Program-made: the position numbers and the translations under genes
DNA from: Litomosoides sigmodontis
Taxonomy: Eukaryota > Nematoda > Chromadorea > Rhabditida > Onchocercidae
Reading direction: 5' to 3'
Assembly (NCBI GenBank): GCA_963070105.1
Contig: OY718808.1
Location: forward strand, 620,001 to 684,000
DNA: 64,000 nt
The notes under the pieces: generated by a model
Databases searched by the model: none
What the model saw: only the letters and a program-made list of their open reading frames with translations
Told to the model about the DNA's origin: nothing
Part shown: positions 1 to 15,397 of the stretch, piece by piece
Layout: each line of letters opens with the position of its first letter
How positions within the stretch are numbered: the stretch's first letter is position 1

Positions 1-649
1 ACATTTTTTTTCAGTGATGTAAATATAAGGAGTTGTGGAATTTAAGTTTTTAACTTCTGGAATAAACGAATTTTTATTTAAATTTTCAAAAGGAGAGAAA
101 AGATTGCTCGAATATTAGTTTTTATTTATATCAAAAAATGTTTCTGTCATAGGGATGGTTCACTGGCGAAGATATGTTTGGCAGTTTTTTTGCTGCCTGC
201 TTTAAATAGAATTTTCTTGAAAAAATTATATATATAATGCTAATTATTTAGTGGTAGAATATGCATTTTGAAAATTTCAAGTGGCTAATTATCTAAATGA
301 TCGAATTATGACGCATGTGGTTCATTAATATATTATTGGATGCAGTAAAATATAATTAACTGGTATGTGATTAAACAAATTATAAGGACGCTCTTGCTCA
401 TTTTTATTTTTGCCCGCATTTTCCCATAAGTTTTGCTTCAATAGTTCCGTCTGAGAATATGCGATATCGAGACAATTCAATTTCAAAATTTTCACTTACA
501 ACTTAAACCGGAACCGATCGAAACTAGCTTAATGCGTTGCTAAAATAAATAATAGGTGTGAAGTAGTGCATTTGCATCTTTCTAGAGGAAGAAAAATTCC
601 TCACATCTTTACTTCCAGGAATTCTCGGATAGCTTACAAAGAAAAGGAA
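1..649. other. 3' flank of neurensin-like gene, no gene seen
   Basis: AT-rich sequence with no sustained reading frame on either strand. It lies downstream of the neurensin-like stop codon and probably holds its 3' UTR. Confidence 0.5.
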
Positions 650-3373
650 TCACTGCTGTGTTACTTCACCAGCTAATAAAAGATCGTCTGCACTGGCTTG
701 TTTTGGGTTACTCTCATCGTCAGCACTGTTGCTGCCACCAGGTTTTCCTTCAGCAGGTTGTACCTTTGCAATTTCCTTCAGCACTGCTACTGGACCTCTA
801 AAACTTTTGGAATTTGCTGAATGGATAAGTGGATAGGTTGCAAATAAACTTGGCGTAAAACTCTCAGCAATTTTCTCTTCTATTTTTTGCTACAATATTT
901 GCGGGAGAAGATTTGAAATTAGTCAAAAATTGGAATGAAATTTAAATAGAAAACATAAGATACTTTGAACGTTTGAACTTTAAACTTTCAAAAAAGAATG
1001 CTTTGGAAAAGAACATACGAATCAGACGTAATCTTTTCGTGCACGTCGTTAGCGCTATTGTACCGATAACGACTCATTTCATTCTTGCTAGAGATTGCGG
1101 GATAAAGGCGTATCGGTGGTTCATTTGGCGTGCTATCTTCACTGAGAAACGCCGCTAAACGTTTGCTCTTGAAGGAGCTTACGAGTGCCAGCGTTAGCAA
1201 ACTTAACGCGAGTATTACCGCACCGGTAGCAAACATACATAAACCTGACAATCGATTAATTTATCATTAATAATTATTTTTAAAAATTACACTTCTCTTC
1301 ATTGTTTTTATTTCTTCCTACTACGATCACATTTTAAATTATACCAGAGATTACTTTCCTAGGAAAATTGAAATTTTCATAAAATGAATTTTTTGGATAG
1401 AACAAATTCCTCCACAAGAAGACGAAGATTGTCATTCAAATTTTGCTGTGGAACTTATAGTTTTAATTAATTCGTAAAGAGGAAGAACTGATAATTTTCC
1501 TGGGCCTCTTGAAGTAATATATAATTTGTCATGATAAAAATAGAAAAAAACATATTTTCTATCAAATATTTTAAGCAAAGAAATGAATCGAGTCTTCCAT
1601 TTTTTGCGAGCACAGATCGGTGCTGAATTTAATTTGTCAAAGGACTAATCGAAAATTCTACATTTTCAGTCCTAAATTATCGACTGTTTTTTTCCCATTC
1701 CTCCACTGACTCAAACTATAACTTCAATTAACTAAATTGATTTTTTGAAAAATTTATGTGAAATATTTTTGCTAAAATTCAGGATAATAGTGAGTTTTCT
1801 GCGCGCAAAGCTAAAAAATGAATTCGTATTCGGTGATATTTTAGGAATTTTTCTCGCAAATAATTGAAAATAATTTGCTGAACAACTCTAACCGAACATT
1901 TTCCAACGACGCATTGGATCCTTCAGTATTTCCGCAAGTTTTTCCAGCGGAACATAAAAACTTCCATCGCCATCCTGAAATTTTTTAAATAGTGAATGAT
2001 TAAAAATTTGTTGATAATTTTAGAATTGTATGAGGAAGAAACGATTGGAAGTATTAATTGTGCTATAGCGAAAGTGTCAATAAGATTATTCCCGATAAAT
2101 GAATCAGTTTTTTTTCAAAGGCAATTATGCAACTCTTTCTCATTGTAGTATCGCGAAATTACCAATCAACCAATGCGATGCAATTATCAGTCGACGACAT
2201 CATTAGTGTCCAATGCTGCTGCTGTCATTAAAAGATTCTGTCGTAAGATTTTATTATAAGTGACTATCAGATGCTAGCATTATTATCACTACCAAACGAC
2301 GAAATGCTACTACTGTTACCTAACATTATTAGCGTGCTGCTATTTAGCATCAAGTGATGTCAGCATTGTGAAGTGATCTTATCATCAGCATATGATGCAG
2401 TAGCAGATATCTGACTGCGCCATCACTATCAAATGATGCCGCCACTATGGCTGTTGCACAGTTACAAACTATCAGATTACACTGTCACTATCAGATGATA
2501 GCACCATCTGTGTCTGATATTATCATGGTCAAGTGATTGCTGTCGGAGGATACTATCGTGAAGTGATAACATTATTTTATCAATGGATGATAAGTATTTC
2601 TTAACTATTTTTTTTTTTAAATTTGTAGTTATTTAGTATCGAGTAAGTCTAAATAAGCTAAGAATTCGCTACTTGATAAATGGCAATTCGTGCAATCGAT
2701 TCTTCTACTCTTTCATGAGGCCACGTATATCCGACGACAATGGCCACCGCTCCACCGATCAATAAAACTAGGCCAAAAATGGTCAACACACGGCAAAGCC
2801 AAAGACCTGTGCGTTGCGTTGATGGCGGTGGCAAAGGATACCTTTAAAATGAAATCACCTTAAACTTTCATTACATCGCTCCCAATTGTTAATGTTTAAA
2901 TTTGATATACTACTCTCTGAGTTAAGAAAAAATATTATAATTTCCCAATAAATTTTAGTTAAACACTTTTTTCCCTCAATTAAAGTTTGACGCTTTAATT
3001 TCTGGATGATTTCATGAAAACACGTTCCAAATTTTTTAAGTTTTTTAAACAGTTCGAAAATAAAGATCACTTAAAACAAACGATCGGCAACATCAAATTT
3101 GCTACTTTGATTCTACGATTAGCCATAATAATTTATGTATTCCAGCAGTGAATAACTGCTACAAAACGAAGAGAAAATTTTAATTAATCATTTCTAAACA
3201 GAGCTGTGCTAAAAGTAGAATGTGATAAAAAGTGCTTCGAAATTACCAGGCTCCAGCAGATTCCATATCTTCAACAGCTGGAGATTGATAAAACTGATGA
3301 AGATAGGAACGGATTCCGAAACTTGCCGCAGGTGTTGTTACGCCATCGAGCAGTGCGGTGGGCTTTGAAGGGT
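650..3373 (-). CDS. Neurensin-like two-pass membrane protein (5' end missing)
   Basis: Minus-strand exons read in order 3373-3247, 2841-2673, 1974-1893, about 1244-988 and 889-650 (stop TGA). The first four join in frame with GT/AG sites. The first exon carries the neurensin signature FGIRSYLHQFYQ. It is followed by one hydrophobic segment (VLTIFGLVLLIGGAVAIVVG), a short hydrophilic loop (DGDGSFYVPLEKLAEILKDP) and a second hydrophobic segment (FATGAVILALSLLTLALVSS). The tail is rich in Ser, Asn and Asp. Neurensins are small vesicle membrane proteins of neurons in vertebrates, with exactly this motif followed by two membrane spans. The acceptor at 3373 needs a phase-1 upstream exon carrying the start codon, which I could not locate. 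The donor joining the fourth exon to the last exon is also uncertain, so the final 80-residue tail is less secure than the core. Confidence 0.72.
2180..2580. repeat. Degenerate tandem repeat in an intron
   Basis: Within the intron between 1975 and 2672 a loose motif like CACTATCARATGATRSC recurs, for example near 2265, 2425, 2470 and 2490, mixed with variants containing ATGATGC, AAGTGAT and GCATC. Copies are diverged and spacing is irregular, so the unit length is uncertain. Confidence 0.45.
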
Positions 3374-4302
3374 CTGAAATGAAAATGTACATTTAATTTT
3401 GATCATTTGAAACGATCGAAATTGCTCCGAATTACTCTCTGCGAAATAATTTCAATTTTTCAAAATATTTTATGGATGTTATTGACTTGACTTGGTGCTA
3501 TTTCTCCATCTCATCAATTGCAACTCATTGTTTTTCCTTTTTTATTTTCACATTAATTTTATAAGAGATTCTTTTAAAATATAAAGGATGAAGAAATACC
3601 CTTATCAGTTGTATTTTCCTTTTTGGAGGCCAACCCACGACCAAATATGGTCATTATTGGCTACCACTGTTTTATCAGCCAACTTTAACTTTAGGCCTGA
3701 AAATTTAGCAACAATTATGCAAACTATTTGCTGCACAAATAGGGCAAAAAACGCAAGAAAACTGACGAATGACGGAAGTGTCGTTAATTTTTACCAGAAA
3801 ACCACAAAAGAAGGTAATTGAAGTTTAAAGTTATAAGGGCGTTAAAATAAAAATGCAATTCCAATTGATGCTTTAAATTAAAGCATGCAACAACTACATA
3901 AAAATTTAGAGGACATCTGATCACTGCAGAAAATGCTCACCTCCCTTCCTATCTAATTTCTTTCGTTTCTTTTCTTTTTATAAATGCTTGTAAATAAGCG
4001 GTCTTTTCCCGTTTCTATAATTCCATCATTTGCATCTTGTTATGCATGGGAAATGTTGAATTTATTTGCTAAACGTCGAGAAAAGCCTAACCTAAGTCAT
4101 ATTGACCTAAGCGACGTAAGTGTTCACATTCCCGCAGCTATGATCGATCGAGGAGGCCGTCGGACAAAAAAGGCCTAATTAAAAAGTGAATGAATTCCTC
4201 TCCATTTTAAGATTAAAAAACAGTGAAAATTGCTGAAATTTCCTGCTAATAACGTATAATAAGGTAATGATGGATGAATGTTTGTAAATGCCTATAAAAA
4301 GA

Positions 4303-4350
4303 AGGCGAGAGAGAGGGAGGGAAAGAGAGAGAGAGAGAGAAAGAGAAAAG
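4303..4350. repeat. (GA)n purine microsatellite
   Basis: Run of GA dinucleotides with AAA and GGG interruptions, seen directly. Confidence 0.85.
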
Positions 4351-4791
4351 AATTTTCATGTACAATACATATATCTAACTGACGTACGCATTATTGATTC
4401 TTTCAGATGAGAAAAGCCTCTAAATAATCACAGAGGTCTATCTGCTAGTCCCAGCAGTCTACTACACATGCGACATTGCTGGGTGTTTGTTGAAACGATA
4501 ACTTGAGGAGCATTTATCCGAGTAAGTAAAATATTTCAAAGGATGCCAATTTTGGAAAGATATTAATTGAAATTAAAAGGCAACGAACAAAACTTACATG
4601 AAAAATATTTTTCTTTTTTAAAAATTATTTCCGGCTTTTTTTGAAAATTTTCCGTCTTTTCTGATTTCTTTTTTAATCGTTCTACTTAATTTTTCTTCAA
4701 TGTTAGTCATTCTACATAATTTTTCCTAAATATATTTTTTGTTATTTTAAAATTGAAAAAAAATGTAGGTTTCTCTATAAATATTTATTCA

Positions 4792-4829
4792 AATGAAAAT
4801 TTAACTTAATTGTAAGTTAAATTTTCATT
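4792..4829. repeat. Perfect 17-bp inverted repeat with 4-base loop
   Basis: AATGAAAATTTAACTTA at 4792-4808 is the exact reverse complement of 4813-4829, separated by ATTG. It is not in any recognised exon. Confidence 0.85.
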
Positions 4830-5523
4830 GATATCGCTTTGAAGTAGCGAAGGATTAAATGTAGGGAACGGATAAAGTTAAGCGCAGGAAAAATATATGC
4901 GTGAATAGCGGAGAAGGCATTACTATAAACGAGTACAAACGTAAAATATAAATGAGTTAATCCAAATCCCATCTGAATACAATTGTTGCAATAAATTAAA
5001 AATTAAGCTTATGCTGCGTGAAAGTATCGTTTGTCTTCAAAGTTTAAAAATTTATGAAATTGTTTGCAAAAAATTGGTAAGCAAATAGCATAATAACTTC
5101 ACAGAAGATTACTGTAGCAAACCATGTTATGACAATGTGCAAAAATGCTACAGTAATACAAACATTACAGTAATAGATAGAACGTCATAGAAATTTATCA
5201 AATGCTTTCCGATAATGCAAAAAAATATTGCTGTGGAACGATATTACGATAATGAGGATAAGATTACTGTAGGTTACTGTGGAAGAGATTACCGTGGAAA
5301 TATTGCAAATATGAATGATAGCGAAAGTGTGTGGATGGATATGAGTGAAACAAAAATGTTTGAAAGTGGGAATTTGAGAGTAAACATGCCGAGCGATACT
5401 GAAATGATTGCGTCGATGAGGGAAGAGTGGGTGGAAGGAAGTAGGAAGGGAGTAGTATAATCATTACTTATTTAGTGATTCTAATGAGAATAATAGCACT
5501 AGTCTCATTAATTCTACACTTAC

Positions 5524-5582
5524 ATGTGTGTGTGTGTGTGTGTGTGTGCCTGGCTGTCTGTCTGTGCGTGTGCGTGTGTGTG
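5524..5582. repeat. (TG)n microsatellite
   Basis: Pure TG run from about 5524 to 5547, then an imperfect TG/TC mixture (CTGTCTGTCTGTGCGTG) to about 5582. It produces a false His/Thr-rich ORF on the minus strand. Confidence 0.9.
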
Positions 5583-7159
5583 CACGTATAGCCATGTTTC
5601 TGCATGGAAATTTTTGCTTTCAGTTTCATTTCCTTACCAAAAGAGTGAAGTTTTGTAATTCTCATTAAACTACGAGGCATCTTCCCACTCATTCTGCTTT
5701 ATTGGAAAATCAGAATTTTTGACTTTTTTGTTGAAATTTATTAAATGGCTGATTAATAGGAATTAATTAAATACAAAGTACACGAAATATTGCACATTAG
5801 TGAACATTTTTAAAATCAAAAATGCATAAAGTGGAAGAAAATGATGGCAACTGAAATAAATAGAAAGGTTAACTCAACCGAATTTGAATTCACATTTTAT
5901 AAATCAGATTTAAGCAAATTTTTTTTCAATTTTGGAAGGAAGCAGTTGAAAAAAGAAGGAATGTAGAAAGGCGAAAACAAAATGGGAAATATTATTGAAG
6001 AAGCTGTACTGCCATTTCCTCCCTCTTTCTCTGAATACGAGCTATGAAGAAAAAAAATATCGAAGTTTTTAAGAAACTGCCACTTCAAGTTTCCAAATGA
6101 AAGTGAAAATTTGCTGTCAATGCTAAAACAAAAATGGATGACAAGGATGAAAATGCGGATAAAAAAATGGGACCGATGAAGTTATCACTTAAAATTTATT
6201 AAAGAATTTATGCCTTTGATTTCGTAGTTAGCTTAAGCAATAGCTGCATAAGCCAGTGAATTCATAATCCGAGAAAATTCAAAGAATAAATTATAAAATG
6301 ATTCGAATCTTCACATAAATAAATGTTTTTTTCAATTTTGCTGCCAAAAGAAGCCAACAGTTTTTCTGAAAGAAACTATAAATTTTAACTAAAATTGGTA
6401 ATCGATGGTTTCACTTGGCAGTGAAGAGAAAATGGATTCGTTGTTACGGCTTGGTTCTTGCAATTTTTGTTAAAATTTAACGCTAATCAGAAATTGCAGA
6501 TAGCTAGGAGAGGGCAGTTTGCGTATGTCGCACAACATTCATTGATAATAATCCAAAATAGGCTATTAAATAAAATTATCCGCAGAATAATGATTTCATA
6601 TAAATTTTTGCACCATGAATTGTATGAAAATGAAAGTTAGGAAAATGCCCAACGCGTGAAATTACTTTGTTACGAAACTGATATTAACAGATGTACTTTT
6701 CACATTAAATATTTTCGCTTTGATATTTGCAAAAATTTGTTGCTCGAAAGAATTTTTCATTTATCCCGAAAATCAAAAAAGACTTAACGAGTGAACTTGG
6801 CGATAGAAATGAAATAGCAAGTTTGTTTTTGAGTTTCTAACGAGCATGCGGAAGTCTAAAACTCTTCGGTGGTCATATTAGCCTAAGAGGAAGCATAAAA
6901 AAAGAGCCGAAAAGAAAGCATAAAAAAGAAAATGAAACACAGCAATATCCACTGCTACGTAGTATTTGAAGTATTTAAATGAAATCAAATTAGCAAAGCA
7001 AACCATCCCAGTTAAATTAAACTTTAAAAAATGTCTGTTTTTATTAAAAGCAAATGCAATACATGTGCCATCAACGACACTGCTCTTGAATACCATCTGA
7101 TCCCTTACCTCCGTCAGAAAACGGTGATACAATCAATTTGCATTACGAGCTATTCTGTC
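5583..7159. other. No gene seen
   Basis: AT-rich sequence. The open frames at 5897-6088, 6458-6640 and 6878-7132 show no motif, and they could not be joined through splice sites to a neighbour. Confidence 0.4.
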
Positions 7160-7426
7160 TCATGTCGCAGTGATGGCTGTGGTTCGTGGACTTTCTAATG
7201 GATCACCTCGAGTAGTTCTTTCTACGATCTCTGGGTATTCACTTCTTGGGGGCTGATTTTTCTGTTCGTCTATTATATTTAATTTGGATATATTCATACG
7301 TGTTGTTACTCTTACAGTACCATTGCTCCCTGTTTGATCACTTGTTAAGATTTCGCCTTCTAATATCATAATTGATTTCAATACGTTCAAGTCATGATCA
7401 CATGAGCTGGGCGGATCGCTCGACAT
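7160..7426 (-). CDS. Small hypothetical protein
   Basis: An 88-residue minus-strand frame with balanced, polar composition (starts MSSDPPSSCDHDLN), unlike the Phe/Ile-rich chance ORFs nearby. It begins 80 bases from, and divergent to, the NDUFA1-like gene at 7506. It has no signal peptide, membrane segment or motif that I recognise. A donor-like GAG|GTGATC lies inside it, so it may be one exon of a longer gene. It could equally be a 5' exon or a chance frame. Confidence 0.3.
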   Translation of the reverse strand: MSSDPPSSCDHDLNVLKSIMILEGEILTSDQTGSNGTVRVTTRMNISKLNIIDEQKNQPPRSEYPEIVERTTRGDPLESPRTTAITAT

Positions 7427-7505
7427 AGGCTTTGTGACAGTTTTCTTGAATAATGAATGCTTTATTTGATAATTTATTAATTAGAAATATTTTAGCACGG
7501 AATCA

Positions 7506-7793
7506 ATGTGGTATGAACAACTTTATTCCAGTGTGATAACAGTCGGCTGTGTGGTAATAACAATGTTTACCATGCTACCGGTAAATCTGATCGAAACAGG
7601 TCATAAACATCGTCGGTATATGGGTAGCTACATGTATGTATTTTATTTGTTTTCCTTTTTTCGAGATGTTTTTTATGGTGTAAGACACTGCCTACATGTG
7701 CTTCTCTTAAGTTTTTTATCTGTAGCACTGATAGTGGGATCGTTTTTACGTTGCCAGTTTCTTTTTGACAATAGATATCGGAATGCAGCATAA
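7506..7793 (+). CDS. Probable NADH dehydrogenase 1 alpha subcomplex subunit 1 (NDUFA1/MWFE-like)
   Basis: Exon 7506-7637 starts with MWYE, then a single hydrophobic helix (VITVGCVVITMFTML) and a basic stretch (GHKHRRYMGS). A phase-0 donor TAT|GTATTT and acceptor TTGCCAG|TTT join it to exon 7758-7793, giving 55 residues ending DNRYRNAA. The MWYE/MWFE start, one membrane span right at the N-terminus and a short basic matrix tail fit NDUFA1, a complex I accessory subunit of the inner mitochondrial membrane (about 70 residues in mammals). The product is shorter than usual. If the intron is not removed, the frame reads through to the same stop as a 95-residue protein. Confidence 0.45.
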   Translation: MWYEQLYSSVITVGCVVITMFTMLPVNLIETGHKHRRYMGSYMYVFYLFSFFRDVFYGVRHCLHVLLLSFLSVALIVGSFLRCQFLFDNRYRNAA

Positions 7794-7799
7794 ACAATA

Positions 7800-9176
7800 T
7801 TTTGTTAAATTATTTAAAATTTACCGATTGTATTATAATTCAATAAAACTCTATTTTATATGAATTAGTAAAATGCTTGCTAGCGATTAATGCATTGTGC
7901 GCAAAAATGAACAGAGAATTTTTTATTTCATCCAATCATTATTTTACCGTCTTCCTTGCATTATAGCATTAAATGAATAATTTTTTGTAAAAAATTGCAC
8001 TAGTTATTGTCCTTTTTTTTCTAGGTTTTTTTTGAACTTACATCAATATCCTATTATTTTATTTAATATAACATAAGATTATAACGGAATTAGAAATATC
8101 ATTGATGATGAATCAGCACATTTTGGAATTTACAGTATTAGATGATACTGTACAAGTTGAGAATTCCTGTTCATTTTACTGTGCGCTAATAGGACACAAG
8201 TCATAGAAGCAAGAAATTATGTAACTTTTCCTTCTTTTTTAAGGATCATTCAAAACAAACGAGATTGGAACTTGACAGGAAATATGTACAAAGTTCAGGG
8301 ACTTGAGTCAATTCCATCCGAATCATCTTCGTCGCAGTAGATTGATCATGGTGATACGTTCTTGAATGCATCGTTTGACCATGCACTGTGTAAAGTTCAA
8401 CAATTCAGAATGTAGTGTGCATGTTTAGAAGTGTAATAAAGTTGAATTAGTATTGCTTCTCTGGAACATTGTTTTTCTCGAACACACATATTATTAACTG
8501 GACGAAATTGCAATTAAAACATCTTAAGCCTGAAATGTAATACAATACTCATATTGAACAATAGAACTATCGCTTCAGTTTGTATGTATTACGTAGGTAT
8601 AGTTTTGTTGGCAGTTTGCAGATACAATTTATAAAAATTCATATATTTGGTAATTGTGGTTTAAAAAGGTGTCAATTTAATTGTGCTGTAAAATTTTGGG
8701 ATATTATTTCTGAATGATTCATTAGTAACTTGCAGAAATTAAGGAATAACATTTTCACTTGAAAACTTTTGTTGTATTTCATTGTTATAAAGCGACTAAA
8801 TGAAAATTTCTGATAGAGGTGACCGGTTGTTTTGGTAGGCTACAATGTCATTTCAACAGTCAGTATCTAGAATATTGGATGCTAATCCCGTAACCTACGG
8901 GGAGGTTTATCATTTTCATATTGTAATTTTGCTGATTTATCGTTTCATCCTATATATTGACTAATAAAAAGAATGGTATTATGTCGCTTTTGTCACTGTT
9001 TTGTGTTGATCGCATTTTTCGTATTTGTACCTATAATTATGCTCAGTTTTCTTGAGTATAGTGGTACGATATGCTAGTAATTTGCCAGGAAATTATTCAT
9101 GTAGTATTTTCACCTTGAGGATGAACTTCATTCTTTGGTTGGAAAATAGTTTATCGCTATAAATTTTAGATTAACA
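7800..9176. other. Intergenic, no gene seen
   Basis: AT-rich spacer without a supported frame. It should contain the promoter and 5' UTR or trans-splice site of the JmjC gene starting at 9177. Confidence 0.45.
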
Positions 9177-11393
9177 ATGGAAGCACATGCTGTGGTACGT
9201 TCAAAAATTGATTGTTTAGAACCGTTCGTAATATCTGGACGTATTAATGACTGGAAGGCCATTGGATGGACGCATCAACGATTGGCAGAAATTGTAAAAC
9301 CTACGGAGAAAAACGGCTTTTTAAGGATACGATTAGGTCCGAAAGAACATGTAAGAGGAAAAGTTAGTTTTAACCTTTTTCACCTATGCGTAATAAATAT
9401 GAAAGTTGCTAAATGAGCTAATTACTCATATGTAGTTGTAATACATTTGATGATTTCAGTAATAGCAAGTGTAGAATATTATGTTTGGTGAACTAAAGAA
9501 ATATATAATAAGCAGTAGAGTACCTTTTAATCTAATTCCATGTCGAAAAGTTTAATTTCGAATGGATTGATTGCATTGATGTAGATTATATTCGAAAATG
9601 AATCAAAAATGGCATACATATCCAATCTGGAGCAATTCTTTAAATGGTTCAGTGGTGAAGCAACAATGGTGGCAGACGATGAAAGAATAGTAGATAGAGC
9701 AAATCACTGGGGATATTTCGACTACAATTATGTGTTCGATATTATGGATCCGGAAAATATCAACGATATAAGTTGGCGACATCTTGGATTGGATGTCAGT
9801 CCTGTTGACTCGACCATCTGGATTGGTAAAATGTTTTTGCATTAACTTACACACGTTCATTGAACTGTTTTCGGACAGAACTGAGGAACTGAAGGCATCA
9901 ACATCAGGGATAATCTCGGCTTGAGTATTGCTAACTTATGCCGTAGACATTTTCCTAACTCATGAAATTTAATTGTTGTCGAAACCTAATGTTAGCTCTT
10001 TTAATTGACCTAAATACTTCTCATTCAGTTTTTTTGTACAAGCAGAGGTCAATTGCATCTGTGAAGAGTATGAAAAATTGTTTTTCAGGAACACCAGGAG
10101 CTCACACACCGTGTCATTATGATTCATACGGTTATAATGTGCATGCACAACTTTCGGGATCAAAGCGATGGATTCTGTTTGAGCCCGGCGAAAATATGAG
10201 GCCGGCTAGAATTCCATACGAAGAATCCACTGTTTTCAGGTTTGGAATTTTTTTTCCTGCACTTCTTCCCTAGTTGCCCTTTACTAAAATGCAGCGAGTT
10301 CTAAATCAAGCAAGGTCAGAAACCTTGATTGCTGTAAAACTGAGGTTAAACCCCGTAAAAGTTAGTTGCTGTTTTTTATAATGGTAGTGTGATTTCAGTA
10401 GTTTGGATGTGATTGGTGCTGATAGCTCACTACAAGGGAAGAACATAAGAATGGTTACCCTGAGAAAGGGCGATGTGATATTTGTACCTCCTGGTTGGTG
10501 GCATTGTGTTCAATGTGTTGGTATTAATGATAATGAAAACGATATGAATAATATCAGTGTTTCTGTAAATACATGGATACCATTGGTTGATTACGATCGA
10601 GTTCCCCGTTTACAAGAAGCCGCTACATCTACCATAGTAATTTCCTTTCCTTAATGGTTAAAGTTTGTAGCATTAAATCATTGATTTGAATCTTTCTTTC
10701 AATTACATTTTACTGAATTTTTAGGTGGCCATTCTTATTCAATCCGGTTTGATTAGTTCGAAGCAAATTTGTCTATCAGAGTCAATCGGATGCTATACTG
10801 ATTTACTGTGTGATTTTGAGAAATTACTGAAGGAAACGAAAAATGAGGTAACTTCTGATAAGTAAAGTCTCAGTAATTTGGCGATTGGTAAAAGTACTTT
10901 ATTATATTGGAAAAAATCCTCGTTTTGCTAACTCTCTTTGACTTAGAAATGTAATGTCGTTAAAATAAGATCTTAACTGCGGCGGTTGTGAGAAAGGAAT
11001 AATATAAAGTAAAAAAAAATAATATAAAGTAAACGTATTGACTAAAGTCGAAAACACGTGACAATCAGTTTACGTGTATAATCCGAATATTTTGTAATGC
11101 AAGCTTGGTTATTTCAGGCAACAAGTGATGAAAGTTTACGTCGTATGATGGATTTTATAGAAAAACAGAAAAAACGAATGAGAGTTTTACCAATTGTTTT
11201 GTTTGCTGATTTCCGTGCCGAGCAGGAAAAAGGACCTTTGAAAATCATAGATTCATCAGATGACTCCGTATGTCCTGCTAATTCTACTAATTCATCATCA
11301 AGCATAACCTCATTTCAGAAACATTTCATTGATTCTCTGTTATCGGAAAAAGTACTGACAACATTAATAGCGAAGTTACAGGAATGGACTTGA
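9177..11393 (+). CDS. HSPBAP1: JmjC-domain protein, HSPB1-associated protein 1 homologue
   Basis: Six exons: 9177-9350, 9585-9825, 10089-10239, 10399-10636, 10725-10847 and 11118-11393. All junctions keep phase. Exon 3 encodes GAHTPCHYDSYGYN, holding the iron-binding HxD pair, then GSKRWILFEPGE and RIPYEESTVF. Exon 4 has GDVIFVPPGWWH with the distal iron-binding His. The motifs GAHTPCH-DSYG, RIPYEES and the Pro-rich loop before WWH are typical of HSPBAP1, a cupin-fold Fe(II)/2-oxoglutarate dioxygenase-like protein. All three metal ligands are present, so activity is plausible. In mammals the protein binds Hsp27, and the substrate is not established here. The Ser-rich C-terminal exon shows no known domain. 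The chosen start at 9177 is the first Met of the open frame. Confidence 0.88.
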
Positions 11394-14385
<2,992 letters not shown>

Positions 14386-15397
14386 GCAGTCGGGAAAGCT
14401 TACGGGTCTCTTTCATGTCTTTTTTCCGAAGGTTTCTTCCTGTCCTTATGCTACCGCAGTGCTTCTCGCTCTTACGCAGCATTTGATCTAATATTTTTGA
14501 GTGTCCGAAAATGTTATTTCATCTCGTTTGATAATACATGTAACGTCTGATCGCCAAAACTATATGTTTTCTTCGCTAATATGATTTAAACAACTGATTC
14601 ATTCCACAGATGCCTTTTATGTCTGAGTCACAGTCACTAATGTAACATTTTTTAACGGCCAAGCTAGTTGGGATAGAAATATATATATACATTGGTATAG
14701 TTGAATAAATTTTGACTTGATTTCATTTTATGAATATGGCATTCGAACTTCACATGTTATGCTATTGACTGTCAGTCTGATTTATTTCAACACTCATGCA
14801 TTATTATAACCAATAATTTATTAAAGTCTAACAGGGTAGAGCACTGCTTAAAATTTCGAATTTGACTATGACGACAACGCATAACACCATAAGCGAACAT
14901 TGGCGCCAATGCGCCAATAACAATAAGTGGTAACTGGCAATTCTTGCAGAATTATAACATATTAATGGTTTCTTTGTACTGTGACTGGGATATGACGGCT
15001 TCCTCGAGCACTAGAATGAAATATTTTATCACTTGAAGCAAAGTTTTGGGCCAATTTCAAATGAACTAACTCAAATAAGGAACAAAGGGAACTGCGTTTG
15101 CCAAAAATTTCTCGAACGCCCGCTGTTAGACAGAATCTTCCGTTAGTCACAACGCGAATTTACAAACCAATTTTTTTTAAATAACGTGTTGAAATGTGAC
15201 TAGCATAAACTCCGTGCAATTTGTTCAAGAGCACTCAGTGGTAATGAGATGCGTTGACTCAGAAGTTAGAACAAATAAAAGAAGTCAAAACACCAATTTA
15301 CCTTTTACGATCAATCGGATGGGAAAAAAAAGAAATTTGGCGAAAAAGAGAAAATGGAGGTGACAAAGTTTTTGAATCACTCACAGAAAAGATAACA
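14386..15397. other. Convergent intergenic region
   Basis: Lies between the 3' ends of the S12 gene (+) and the SAM synthetase gene (-). No coding frame is supported. It presumably holds both 3' UTRs. Confidence 0.5.

Larger units (their letters stand above)
3374..5523. other. Gene-poor stretch; unplaced 5' exon of the neurensin-like gene expected here
   Basis: Short open frames here (for example 3588-3821 and 3984-4178 on +) have no family motif, and their composition is like the flanks. A purine-rich (GA)n tract sits at about 4303-4350, and a perfect hairpin at 4792-4829. The missing first exon of the minus-strand gene should lie upstream of 3373. Confidence 0.4.

Noticed and set aside
5215..5460. 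81-residue plus-strand ORF with acidic composition
   Set aside because: It overlaps the TTACTGTAG motif cluster and has no domain and no splice partners.
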